A stretch of DNA of 64,000 nucleotides. Origin: Vibrio pacinii DSM 19139 (lineage in GTDB: Bacteria; Pseudomonadota; Gammaproteobacteria; Enterobacterales; Vibrionaceae). Made by a program: the position numbers and the translations under genes. The stretch is from contig NZ_JONH01000001.1 of the NCBI RefSeq assembly GCF_000711795.1, positions 248,001-312,000 on the forward strand, given 5' to 3'. Below are positions 32,401 through 40,073 of the stretch, one piece after another. How positions within the stretch are numbered: the stretch's first letter is position 1; each line of letters starts with the position of its first letter. The notes below the pieces were generated by a model. That model saw only the letters and a program-made list of their open reading frames with translations. It was not told the DNA's origin and searched no databases.

Positions 32401-34885
32401 TGGATGAGCGATAGTCTTTGGTCTCTTGTTTGCTCTCTGCGATGTACTTCATTTCATTTCGAAGTATTCCAGTTGATATCTCGATGTTTCCTTCGCGCGA
32501 TTGAATAACTCCAGAAGAATTAAGCAAGCTACTACTTTTGGTACCAGCCATGTCTTTCGCCACATGAATGGAGCCTTTTGCAAATATTTCGTTTGAGTTA
32601 ATGACGGAGTCTGAGAGCAAAGTCAGACTACCTTCTGAATAGAGCGCCCCTGAGTTGGCAATATTCCCATTTACCTCTGCAACCATATCGCCAAACGAAT
32701 ATATACCGCCGAGATTGGTCAAGTAGTTCGCATTCAAACCCATATTATTTAAAGACTGAAACACACCTGAGTTAGACGTATGAGTGGCATCAATCTGCAC
32801 GCTATCACCCACAACCATACCATCAACATAATTATCAAAAGAGCCCAAGAGATTGAGAGCAATAGAACCATCAGATGAGAAGTTACCTGAGTTTGTTAGA
32901 TGATTCGCACTAATCTGCAACCGATCGTTGGAATGGATATTTTTGGTCAAGCTAAGGTCGCTGTTAACACTGATGTCTAACGGCCCATCAACCGTGATAT
33001 CATTTTCTATCGACAGCTCATTGGTGTTAATGCTAACAGCTGCTTCGCCACGAATGTTGCCATCGTGCACATAGTTATCTGTGCGGATGGTGATAGCCTC
33101 ATTTGCTGCAACACTTCCTTGATTTCGCAACAAGCTAGTCTCGACCTGGATATTGTTAACCGCTTTTATCTTTGCGCCGTTGCCAACATTGACGGCTTGT
33201 TGACTCGTGATAATCGCATCATGTTGCGCTTCTATTGTTCCCGATACATGGGTATCTATGCTGTCAATATCTACAGAGTTATTGGCAAATACCTTTCCGT
33301 CAATTTCTACTCGTTGCGAATCAATCTGAACATTTCCATCTGCTAACATTTGCCCGTTTTGAACCAGCAACGTCGCCGTTAGCTGTACACTTTGTGCCTC
33401 AGTAGTTCCTCCAAGCTCGACTGTTTCAGCGTTTACTTCAACAATGCCATTTGAAAGCATATTCCCAGTTTGGTGGTAAGACTGGCTATCACTTTTAAAA
33501 CCATCACTCGCCTTAACCACAGCATTGGTATCCAAGTTAACGGCGTTATCTACGTTTGCGACGAACGTGTTTGTGCGAACTTCAGAGTCTAGGTGTAAAT
33601 TTGTCGCGTCAAAATCAGTACTCTTTGCGAACAACAGCCCCTCACCCTGAATAGAAATGTCGTCACCTTTAACAATCAAATCATTGGAAGATGCGACTTC
33701 ACCGGATACGGATACCGTCTCGATCCCCTCAAGGTTAATATTAAGTGCGCCAAACGAACTATTGCTATCTACAGATAAGTTTGAAACCTGTGTAGCTAAG
33801 TTTCCCTGAGCTACAACGTCGCTGCCTTGCACCGATAAAATTTTAGCATCTGCAACAAAGCGAGCACTCGCGTCACCAGTACCCCCTGCTTTAACGGTTG
33901 CATTTGACACGTGTATCGCTTCTTGTGAACTAACATTAATATCTTTTTTGGCAATAACATTCTGTTCTAACCAGATGCTTTCACCACTAGTGAGTGACAT
34001 TGACTTCTGGCTAACCGCATTCGACAATTGAATTGTTCCATCAGCCGTCAGAACAATATCACCTTGCGAAGCCGAGAGGTTACCAACATTAACCCCAACG
34101 CCTTCTTCGGTGGCGACCAATGAAATGCGACCTGCGTACATGCCGCCGAGCGACGATGAATCAATCGCTAGTGCAGGAGCGGTGCCGGAGCTTGGCTGTT
34201 TAGACGTCGTTTTGTTGGTTTGGTATTCGACTTGATTGACACCCGTGATAATCGCTAAGTCATTGGCATGAATGTCTGCGTTAATTTGCGCGGTACGACT
34301 GATGATATCGAAATAGGTTTGATTGGTCGCATCTAATCCTAGCCCTTCAATGGTCACGCTCCCTTCAGCAACATCAAACCCACTCACTAAGCCATTATCA
34401 AGCTCTGGTGTCCCCGTCGATAATGTCACGCGTGGGGTATTGATAAAGCCACACCCATCACAAGTAATACCGTAAGGGTTGGCCAGAATAACGTTGGCTT
34501 GTTGTCCAAAGACTTCGGTATACCCTTCGAGCTGGCTTCGGTTGGCTCCGGTGACTTCGTTTAGGATCACGCCGGCCGCTTTGCCATTGAGGTTGCTATT
34601 GCCCTGTAAAATGCCTCCCAACTGAGAGCGCGCCAACGCTTCAGTCGAGTTGTTCAAAATCAACCCTGAAGGGTCAACGTCGAACTGTTGATATTTGTTG
34701 TGAGACAAACCTTTGCTATTGGGCGTTGCAATATTCACGACTTCAACGTCATTACCTGCGGAAGTGACATTAGTATTGCCTGAACTACCGTCAACCTTGA
34801 CGTTTGCCAATACAGGTTGCAAGCTGATAACACCACATAAAGTATAGGTGAGGCAGATTTTGCCTAGAGTAAGGGATTTATTCAT
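26453..34885 (-). CDS. cdiA: CdiA-like two-partner-secreted giant hemagglutinin/toxin
   Basis: 2,810 residues, presumably exported by the TpsB protein encoded 18 bp upstream. Order: signal peptide (SLTLGKICLTYTLCGVISLQ region), TPS secretion domain (about 29-270, with ILANPYGITCDGCGF), filamentous-hemagglutinin beta-helix repeats, the conserved CdiA middle region (about 1040-1190: ETNPLLTNMDQYLGSDYF and EHTGQRYLNNQ), more repeats, a Lys/Glu-rich predicted coiled coil (about 1830-1910), an HExxH motif (HEGTH, 2445-2449), and VDNRFLSKREYELA at 2526, which resembles the VENN junction before CdiA toxins. The last about 280 residues (toxin region) match nothing I know; they have a short Cys pair (PCATAGC) and a hydrophobic stretch near the end. 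No frameshift seen. Confidence 0.88.
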   Translation of the reverse strand: MNKSLTLGKICLTYTLCGVISLQPVLANVKVDGSSGNTNVTSAGNDVEVVNIATPNSKGLSHNKYQQFDVDPSGLILNNSTEALARSQLGGILQGNSNLNGKAAGVILNEVTGANRSQLEGYTEVFGQQANVILANPYGITCDGCGFINTPRVTLSTGTPELDNGLVSGFDVAEGSVTIEGLGLDATNQTYFDIISRTAQINADIHANDLAIITGVNQVEYQTNKTTSKQPSSGTAPALAIDSSSLGGMYAGRISLVATEEGVGVNVGNLSASQGDIVLTADGTIQLSNAVSQKSMSLTSGESIWLEQNVIAKKDINVSSQEAIHVSNATVKAGGTGDASARFVADAKILSVQGSDVVAQGNLATQVSNLSVDSNSSFGALNINLEGIETVSVSGEVASSNDLIVKGDDISIQGEGLLFAKSTDFDATNLHLDSEVRTNTFVANVDNAVNLDTNAVVKASDGFKSDSQSYHQTGNMLSNGIVEVNAETVELGGTTEAQSVQLTATLLVQNGQMLADGNVQIDSQRVEIDGKVFANNSVDIDSIDTHVSGTIEAQHDAIITSQQAVNVGNGAKIKAVNNIQVETSLLRNQGSVAANEAITIRTDNYVHDGNIRGEAAVSINTNELSIENDITVDGPLDISVNSDLSLTKNIHSNDRLQISANHLTNSGNFSSDGSIALNLLGSFDNYVDGMVVGDSVQIDATHTSNSGVFQSLNNMGLNANYLTNLGGIYSFGDMVAEVNGNIANSGALYSEGSLTLLSDSVINSNEIFAKGSIHVAKDMAGTKSSSLLNSSGVIQSREGNIEISTGILRNEMKYIAESKQETKDYRSSIPSDGSEKFVIDYLSPFAPEYEYYEQEYGGGGGGRDKKSRKHIRITGERELTFKAYQTISSLNYDGRASQILAGKSVLINANDVLNRASLMHGQNTVITANKLTNKGYSSTNETTYFDYELSRYSSPWYWDVNNPEFEYSLVRARKENNGSGDVLNSTISASNDLDINVISKFDNSVIGKQTSQSLQNKTKTPLLISVGESTGVVGFQTYSPNGVNFSDYFLPSNPNGLFVFSAKPNSKYVIETNPLLTNMDQYLGSDYFQQSVGFNPESGITFLGDAFYDTRIITQAIFEHTGQRYLNNQIGSDLSQMQQLIDAAAVQKSSLNLQVGVALSQEQIAKLTNDIVWYEPIFVDGKKVLAPKLYLAQATNERFSSIASIGADNLTITANELRNDKGSLTGGNVVSVVTDKNITNLSGVIKGGEVSLVSSSGDVINNTLTDSFSVDKHGSIVSENAQNVIYHTTDVGPKATISATEGLNLSAGDSVRSYGGDVRSENDLTLFAKDSIVFDTVEEKQYQIYKTRFGRNTTQSNSNTGNRMTSGGNLTMIAGRDINITSSQIESSDVLSLTAGNDVNVNTALNKQSDHSYRSNYTEINRSTQHQASLIEGKSVSINADNNITLSGSKVAADQTASLSAKGDVNILAVNDSQYHYDKTVSKKSFGRSKTTINETYKETVKGSSIQAGDRLTIKAQNLDAAITAGGESDINIIGSELNAGGEVELSADGDVNFAAQTFKEFERHETIKKGFGGLSGRNKGSLEDATLLNSSYVINSGNTTVTAGRDIGVIASEVSSGGDVNLNAVNDVLIAAGDVLKQAQQWDEKTSFLSGGNLFEMEKKRQGEQTSTAQASQVQSGGNLTVEAGSIQVIGSALNANNNVDLVADTSDVEILAAKETTQTTSSEEKLSIRLGDGFQGVSVEDGQLKISLGDASYDKVKDKSDALNHQGSQVVAGDHLTMEAESSILVEGSNLVADNNQDQMGDLTLAAKDNVTIKEAVDTLSEQREEIHGKAEASLIVQHQAVEVAKAAMALKQSTKKLKQAEQDYKQYKKGLDSLESTLGTLEQEYADKKPGVTFEDIEELNDLISEVKSDEAWYVAGVTLAAEDVASKTTLLVQRTAAAAQSSGTYGFNAGLHLDIEASKTKSNSQETKSVGSQLSGQNVIVRAGEQEGDQANISGSVVAANDSLKIAANEVNITSSQDTQNSKSETQSGKIGASMTVYGASSGINLNASFDRNQSTSSSVTHNNSQLNADNITITSNQETNIKGATVAANESLTVDVGGDLNVASVQDRHSSSQKGSGISGGLSLSGGSDAVQLTGGSSGINASNGRTRTKQTVLTSLNSGGSADITVANNTDMKGALIATTDENGQDNGKLNLTTGSLTFADLSNTSYNQNRSMGLNTSVGVNDGELDSTNNSTSVQYKNTSGYSKSKTLATIGQGQLTIADSENSDDTSRLNRDTEHTEKDLFTVDRKQGDIDVTVDHRLLTEGGRAQIKEDVKRTHLAGNAIADVVTDESVEVSDTFEHMDVLQKELDIQKKIALESPEAAQILNNLDLANAEAKQYATKVYIQAYAAVMGITIDEARVVAIKSGSKGSHLVQNGKTTVELNDAETANGADAANTIVHEGTHAAINQGRIGDKGKFEEQYTGLVGNYAEDTFKFVLDNYGLGEYKSGDVNQHIGNDSSPLVWLNNINSAIEHNTLGVTVDNRFLSKREYELANTLASESNGKYTAEEIRNVMRHTKAQENEKYDAGVSPYVVDASKVNDKSFVDNSDGKLIVGQDGTGKGHYIVQDMRAIPLNDSAKQYLLDKDLGYSFFKIPETNKIVIDYLTGRPIDPASGAYIRPQTVDGKTFAVSYYPCATAGCVATNSNMVKNAASDAFIDATSAKALDDAATMATYAALPARAGTVVFKTIDYVGMATSVGSAVLKEQVAKEALDFSTTKLVNIMLRDNLVPLKADKLQSYISASGILDDVNRSIPEDSKIKVFKDE

Positions 34886-34903
34886 ATAGCCAACTGATTA
34901 TTT

Positions 34904-36586
34904 TTATATTTTGATATCAACGCGGTAATAAACAACAAAGTCGTCGCTATTTAGTCGAGACGGCGCCGTGATGGGCGCGCCTAGCATTAGAGAGCTCGAT
35001 AGATGTTTTTGTGAGGTTGTTAAGGCGAGGCTGGTGCCCATTAACGAGCCGCCTTCGTATTGATCTGACGAGTCTTTAGCAATACTTCCGGTATCAAGCC
35101 CTAGTTGTGCCGAAACCAACCCGATATAGGGCCACTGTCCTAGCCTGTACGTCACATCATTGCGCCAGTAATAACCCTCATCACCAGAGAGCGACGTGCC
35201 TTTAAAGCCACGCACTGAATACTGACCGCCAATACTGACTCTCTCACTGCCATATAAGGTGTTATTCGTCCACTGACCAAACAGCGTTGAAGTCAGAGTC
35301 ATGTTAGGTGTCACTGGATAGGTATAGCTCCCTGTCAGGGTGCTCTTTCTAAACTGGGCTTTCGCCATATTTGAATCGCTAGACAGGTTCTCTTCACCAC
35401 CAAACCAATCTGTTCCTAGCGATAGCATTGGAGACACCGTCAGGAAGCCGCCGCCTAGTCGCATACTGTGTTCCCAAGCAAGAGTCAGTGCAGACAGATT
35501 TCGTGAGCTCGCATCGACTAAAGTGCCGAGGATATAATTTTTTTCGCGGCGATGGCTTGCGGTGAGTTTTAACGCCGATTTACTGGTTCCGTCTCGGAAA
35601 ACCAACCACTTTGCGTCCAAATAGTGGCTATTGGTTCTGCCGGTAAAATCAAAGCTAAAACCAGAGTTGGAAAAGGTGGTTTTGTAGGTGCTATAAGATG
35701 TTCTGTAACCTAGGTTCCAATAACCGACTGGAACATCGACGCCAAGATATAGACTATCTGATTGTTTCGAATCGATAAAAGCCGCGTTTTGAGTGGCAGA
35801 GAGCGTCCATTTATCCAGCCATTTGAATAGATTTTCTACAGAGGCGTTGATGGTTATTTGATCCTCGCCTGTCGACTTTTGACCGCTGTTACTTAAGCCA
35901 AAATTTAAAGAGCCTAAACGACCTTCTTGGGTTTGAAGATCCACCACAGAGTAACCTTGCTTTTTGGAGGGCAAGAGTTTGATCTTTGCGTCATAGCGAG
36001 ATAATCGGTTGATCTGATCCAACCCCTGCTCGATGGCTCTTAGGTTTAATACCGAGTCTTCAATGTTCGGGAACGCCATCACTAACCATGGAAGCGACTC
36101 ACCATTCCAAAGCACCTTCTCCACTTTTCCCTCTAAAATCACAATGTTTAGCACTCCACTGGAGAGATCTTGAGGGGTCATGAAGGCTCGAGAGGTCACG
36201 TAGCCGGCCTCCATATAATGATTCGAAACCAGACGCAGGTATTCATTGATATCGGAGAGCGACAGGCATCCAGGTTTAAACCCAGCGACTTTCTGTAGTT
36301 CCATGCCGTCAAACAAGGTATTCCCAGAAAACGTTATTGCTTCAACCTGAGCGCAACCTTCCTCAGGTTCAGGTTCGGAGCCAGGTATAGGCTGCAAAGG
36401 GGTAAGGTTTTTTAGTGATTGATTGCTACTCTCCAAAGACTCGAGCAGTTTTTGCTGCTTATTTTCAATATCTTGGGTCGCGAGTGGACCTGTAGGGAGA
36501 GTATTGGCCAGCGAATCACTAACCCGACCGAAACATAAAAAAATACCAATGAACACAAACCACTTGGTGGGCACAAACCACTGCAT
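34904..36586 (-). CDS. cdiB: CdiB/ShlB-type outer-membrane TpsB transporter
   Basis: About 560 residues, Omp85/TpsB superfamily. N-terminal signal peptide (FVFIGIFLCFGRVSDSLA), polar linker, POTRA-type region (about 80-215: VEAITFSGNTLFDGMELQKV and TSRAFMTPQDLSSGVLNI), then a 16-stranded barrel with the conserved SVRGFKGTSLSGDEGYYWRN motif. It should export the adjacent CdiA through the outer membrane. The frame is open to a TTG at 36604, but the first ATG is 36586. Neither has a strong ribosome site, and an overlapping out-of-frame ten-codon frame ends in TGA just before the ATG. It is the first gene of the leftward cdiB-cdiA-immunity unit. Confidence 0.9.
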   Translation of the reverse strand: MQWFVPTKWFVFIGIFLCFGRVSDSLANTLPTGPLATQDIENKQQKLLESLESSNQSLKNLTPLQPIPGSEPEPEEGCAQVEAITFSGNTLFDGMELQKVAGFKPGCLSLSDINEYLRLVSNHYMEAGYVTSRAFMTPQDLSSGVLNIVILEGKVEKVLWNGESLPWLVMAFPNIEDSVLNLRAIEQGLDQINRLSRYDAKIKLLPSKKQGYSVVDLQTQEGRLGSLNFGLSNSGQKSTGEDQITINASVENLFKWLDKWTLSATQNAAFIDSKQSDSLYLGVDVPVGYWNLGYRTSYSTYKTTFSNSGFSFDFTGRTNSHYLDAKWLVFRDGTSKSALKLTASHRREKNYILGTLVDASSRNLSALTLAWEHSMRLGGGFLTVSPMLSLGTDWFGGEENLSSDSNMAKAQFRKSTLTGSYTYPVTPNMTLTSTLFGQWTNNTLYGSERVSIGGQYSVRGFKGTSLSGDEGYYWRNDVTYRLGQWPYIGLVSAQLGLDTGSIAKDSSDQYEGGSLMGTSLALTTSQKHLSSSLMLGAPITAPSRLNSDDFVVYYRVDIKI

Positions 36587-36860
36587 CTCAACAACCACTG
36601 ACAATTAATAAGACATTCATCCCATAAATGGATGAAATTTGGCAAATAATTACCACAAATGGGACAAATAATCACCAAGGTATAATTCAAGAAAAACATT
36701 TCCTGAACAAATATCACAACGCAGAAGTATTATAGTTACAAATCAATCAGATATATTGTTTGACTTTGGTTTTTTATCGTATTTATCACTATAAAAAGAG
36801 ATAGATATATTCTCAGGAATGGAGCTTGGGTGAAAAGCAGTGGTAAAAATAGAATACGAA
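36587..36860. promoter_or_regulatory. Region upstream of cdiB with inverted and direct repeats
   Basis: AT-rich, between cdiB and the ffs terminator. TTCATCC-CATAAAT-GGATGAA at 36616-36636 is a 7-bp inverted repeat about 30 bp before the cdiB ATG. CAAATAATTACCA at 36643-36655 and CAAATAATCACCA at 36665-36677 are direct repeats 22 bp apart, about two helical turns, with one mismatch. Such an arrangement suggests a regulator site. I could not place the promoter with confidence. Confidence 0.5.
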
Positions 36861-36884
36861 AAAGCCCGCTAAAAAGCGGGCTTT
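36861..36884 (-). terminator. Terminator of the SRP RNA gene
   Basis: AAAGCCCGC-TAAAAA-GCGGGCTTT, a perfect 9-bp stem. Read leftward it is followed by TTTTTCG. It lies just past the 3' end of ffs and would also stop transcription toward ffs from the other side. Confidence 0.85.
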
Positions 36885-36889
36885 CAAAT

Positions 36890-36997
36890 GGGTGGAAGCC
36901 CCAGCCACATCCCGGCACACAAGTCACTCGCTGCGGCTGCTTCCTTCCGGACCTGACCGAGTTCACGAGTTATTGTTGCGGGAGGACCAGGGCCTCC
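36890..36997 (-). ncRNA. ffs: 4.5S signal recognition particle RNA
   Basis: Read on the minus strand, the sequence carries the invariant apical core GGTCAGGTCCGGAAGGAAGC with the GGAA tetraloop, flanked by complementary arms: a 5' part GGAGGCCCTGGTCCTCCCGC and a 3' part GTGCCGGGATGTGGCTGGGG. This matches E. coli 4.5S RNA in length (about 108-114 nt) and layout. It binds Ffh and targets membrane proteins to FtsY. The exact ends are estimated by analogy. As in E. coli, atl, ybaY and tesB are nearby, though here two other genes intervene. Confidence 0.95.
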
Positions 36998-37036
36998 ATA
37001 GATTCTGTTTTCTTAGCATGGCTAAGAAGTGTGGGG

Positions 37037-37065
37037 ATTATCAGCCATACTCGGCTCTATTTCAA
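37037..37065 (-). promoter_or_regulatory. Sigma-70 promoter of ffs
   Basis: On the minus strand, TTGAAA and GATAAT are separated by exactly 17 bp. Transcription would begin near 37030, giving a leader of about 33 nt before the mature 4.5S RNA. That leader contains a hairpin, TTCTTAGC-CAT-GCTAAGAA, and would be removed by processing (RNase P in E. coli). Confidence 0.7.
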
Positions 37066-37119
37066 GCCCTCAAAGCAATAAAGTCTACCTTTTCTATTCA
37101 ACTGCTTAGTCAATAACCG

Positions 37120-39129
37120 TTATCGTAGGTAATGGACGATTTTCTCATCACCTGACATCGCGAGCGGCTCCCCTCTTGAGTCTTGTTTATGTCGATACAT
37201 CGCTTCATCCGCTTCATTCAAAACTTCTTGCAAGCTCATAAAACTGGCCCTCGGCATAGAAACACCTATCGCAATCGAGATATTGAAACAAAGCTGACCA
37301 TCGTCTGAAGCAAAAGGAATTAACTGTAGCTTGCTGGATAAGTCATTGGCTCGAGTTTGGTTGACTTTGCCAATTAAAATAAATTCATCGCCACCGATCC
37401 TAAAGCTATGTCCGTGCCACACACGCTCAATGTAAGTCGCAACACTTTTAAGCACTTGGTCACCAATCTCATGGCCATAGGTATCGTTGATATGCTTGAA
37501 ACGATTCACATCAAGATAGATCACCGTGTCATCAGCGTTCACGCCACTACGGTATTTTTGATGCATTGAGCGACGATTTTTCATTCGCGTCAGCGGATCA
37601 GTATTGGACTGACTATGTAAATACATCGCGACCACAATCAAAAACCCGAGCACTAACATAAATAGAATTTGGCGTTGGCGTGAGAAGGCCTGCTCCGCTT
37701 GTAAGGTTGCTTTCCAATTGGGATGATAATCGTACCTATCAATAATTTGCTCGATATCGATAATTTTTATCGCGCGACTAAACAGGGGTGCCAAAGCTTC
37801 TCCAACACGGTTTTTAGCAAAGCCAATCGCAATATTTGACTGGTAAAAGTGACCAATCGACACATCTTCTTCAAGTGGAATGATGTCGCCTGATTCACGC
37901 ATCATTTTATTGAAGTTGGCGCGACTGATCGCCATATAACTGATTTCACCGCTAAGTAGCGCATTGTACATTTGCGCAGTACTGGAATAAGACTTAAGTT
38001 GTTTATTAGGTAATAGCTGCGACAATAGTGCTTCAAAAAAGTCATCTTTCATCACCCCAATCTGTTCAACGATCAATTCTGACACATTACTGTACACGCC
38101 ATTCTTATAGCCTTCGCGCTTAATCATGATCGCTTTGGGGAAGTAGTAAGGGTTACTAAACTCGATTAATGCTTTTCGCTGCTCAGAAATAACGATTGGG
38201 CCAAGAATGTCGATACGCTTTTCAATTAGATCACTGTACATACTTTCCCAAGTTTCGTCGGCAGTACTTACAATGTCACAGTTGAGAAGTAGAATGTCAC
38301 AGGCTTGCAGAACCACATCGGCGCTAATGCCTTTAATCTCACCATTACTTTGATACTCGGCATATTGACCAACATTATGCAGTTTGACTCGATACTGACG
38401 GTTAATATTAAGCTCACTGTCGATGACCGACTGTCTCAACGCTTGTTGCCGGATCTCAAACTGATACGCTTTAACAGATTCACGCAACATTTTTTGCATT
38501 TCGGCACTGTGCACGTATTCAACAATATTCGTCAGTAACGCTTGATGTTGGTGCTTTGGCACAATGATAGAAACTGGCTTTATCGACAGTTGATGATTGA
38601 GTAACTGAGCATCAAACCCTGCCATCAACATCGGCTTAAGCTGGTTTATGGCATCAATGACACCGTCTACCATTCTTGATTCAATCAAGTCTCTGGCTTG
38701 TTGATGACCGCTATATTCTATTTGCTTAATATGGGGGAAATTAGCTTTAACCAAATCGGCGTAAATAGTCCCTTTCGGCACACCAATAACATGCGCTGTG
38801 TCAAGCGTTGCTTCGGTCACACTATATAGGTAGGTATATTCAATGTTAGTGGGGCTAGAAAAATCAAAGCGCGTAGCACGTTGGTCTGTATAAGTGACGT
38901 TAGCGGCAAAATCACTTTCTCCACGTTCAACTGCATTTAAGATCGCATCAAAACTTGGATAGTAGATGTACTCAACATTCAGATCAAAATGTTCAGCCAC
39001 CTCATCAAACAGAATCCGCGTGACGATATCGTCAGCCTCTATCCCTACTTTGTAAGTCATGCTTGCGTAAGAGCAAGGAAGCAGGATAAAGGAGAGAAGA
39101 AACCCAATCGTCCGCCAAAAAAGAGCCAT
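37120..39129 (-). CDS. Diguanylate cyclase with two periplasmic solute-binding domains
   Basis: 669 residues. Signal-like N-terminus, then two tandem SBP_bac_3-type periplasmic domains (about 25-235 and 245-480; the first begins TYKVGIEADDIVTRILFDEV, and both have typical FDFSSP and IEFSNPYYFP segments), one transmembrane helix (about 492-510, ILFMLVLGFLIVVAMYLHS) and a GGDEF domain with an intact GGDEF at residues 579-583. The segment before it (VWHGHSFRI) lacks an RxxD inhibitory site, so product inhibition may be absent. It should make c-di-GMP in response to a small solute, perhaps an amino acid. AGGACGACAGTACG precedes the ATG. Confidence 0.9.
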   Translation of the reverse strand: MALFWRTIGFLLSFILLPCSYASMTYKVGIEADDIVTRILFDEVAEHFDLNVEYIYYPSFDAILNAVERGESDFAANVTYTDQRATRFDFSSPTNIEYTYLYSVTEATLDTAHVIGVPKGTIYADLVKANFPHIKQIEYSGHQQARDLIESRMVDGVIDAINQLKPMLMAGFDAQLLNHQLSIKPVSIIVPKHQHQALLTNIVEYVHSAEMQKMLRESVKAYQFEIRQQALRQSVIDSELNINRQYRVKLHNVGQYAEYQSNGEIKGISADVVLQACDILLLNCDIVSTADETWESMYSDLIEKRIDILGPIVISEQRKALIEFSNPYYFPKAIMIKREGYKNGVYSNVSELIVEQIGVMKDDFFEALLSQLLPNKQLKSYSSTAQMYNALLSGEISYMAISRANFNKMMRESGDIIPLEEDVSIGHFYQSNIAIGFAKNRVGEALAPLFSRAIKIIDIEQIIDRYDYHPNWKATLQAEQAFSRQRQILFMLVLGFLIVVAMYLHSQSNTDPLTRMKNRRSMHQKYRSGVNADDTVIYLDVNRFKHINDTYGHEIGDQVLKSVATYIERVWHGHSFRIGGDEFILIGKVNQTRANDLSSKLQLIPFASDDGQLCFNISIAIGVSMPRASFMSLQEVLNEADEAMYRHKQDSRGEPLAMSGDEKIVHYLR

Positions 39130-39283
39130 CGTACTGTCGTCCTGTTTGAATGATTATTTAGCCCTGTTTCTGCGTATTATTACTGCCAGTGTTCCTTTAC
39201 TCAATAACGCGCAAAATTCGGCCAATTCTGACACAACAGTACTCATATGCCAAGCCAATATGATAGGCATTGTTATTGATAAG

Positions 39284-40024
39284 TTAAATGTCCTGCTGCT
39301 CTTCAACACTGCGTATGATGTAATCGGTCATCCACGCGGTCGCGAGCAAACATAACCAGACCACGAATACCGGATTAGGCACTTCAATACCCGGCGTCAC
39401 AACCAAAGCTGCAAACCCCACCGTAGGCAAGGTCCAACACAATAACTTACTCCAGCGGAATGTTTTCAGGCGTGACAAGCTTTCCATTGAGGCAATCATA
39501 CCCGTTACACATAATGCAATTAACGCCGCATAGGGTAAATCAGCCATCCAAAGTGGCAGTACTAAACCTAACGCCCACCAACTGTGTTTTCGTGAAGGTT
39601 GCCAGCGAGAGGCAGACCACCATACAACGGCAATGGCTAAGGTTTGAATAATGGTGACTATCGGCTCACCACTTAACTTGCCCGCTGACTGTGTCACCAT
39701 GATCCCGACCAAGAGCGTGCTAACAATCAGCAGGCTGGTTAAAATTACAGTGATACTACTGCGTTTTGAGAATGCCACCATCAGTAAAGGAAATAAAATC
39801 CATAAGCTAACCGATAACGTGAAGGGTTGATGAGGTAAAGTTAAACCATAGCTAGTCATGGCGGCGAGAAGCGTCAGGCCGATGACGCCGCCTTGTGGTA
39901 AAATCCATAACGCAGGGATAATCAGAGCCAAGACAGGAATATCACCTGCACTTATACTGATAGCGCGTGCACATACGATGGCAAGCAGTGTAGTAATAAC
40001 GAATTGAAATGTTGAAAATATCAT
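39284..40024 (-). CDS. Polytopic inner-membrane protein of unknown function
   Basis: 246 residues, mostly hydrophobic, with about eight transmembrane helices and a short charged tail (SVEEQQDI). GGAGAGGGC precedes the ATG. I see no domain or motif I can assign; it is not a recognised MASE sensor. It lies 154 bp from the diguanylate cyclase and diverges from atl by about 50 bp. Together with the cyclase it separates ffs from atl, which are close in E. coli, so these two genes appear to be an insertion into a conserved block. Confidence 0.6.
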   Translation of the reverse strand: MIFSTFQFVITTLLAIVCARAISISAGDIPVLALIIPALWILPQGGVIGLTLLAAMTSYGLTLPHQPFTLSVSLWILFPLLMVAFSKRSSITVILTSLLIVSTLLVGIMVTQSAGKLSGEPIVTIIQTLAIAVVWWSASRWQPSRKHSWWALGLVLPLWMADLPYAALIALCVTGMIASMESLSRLKTFRWSKLLCWTLPTVGFAALVVTPGIEVPNPVFVVWLCLLATAWMTDYIIRSVEEQQDI

Positions 40025-40073
40025 GCCCTCTCCTTATCCATTCCTTGGAAACTTGAACTAGGACACTTTCATT

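Noticed and set aside
26478..33346. Many forward and out-of-frame reading frames inside cdiA
   Set aside because: They come from low-complexity repeats of the hemagglutinin gene; none has a recognisable product or ribosome site.
28000..34000. Repeated motifs in cdiA as a CRISPR array or tandem DNA repeat
   Set aside because: The periodicity is at protein level (beta-helix repeats) with no identical direct repeats and spacers.
36736..37116. Open frames on both strands across 36.7-37.1 kb
   Set aside because: They overlap the ffs gene and its terminator; the conserved SRP RNA sequence explains this stretch.
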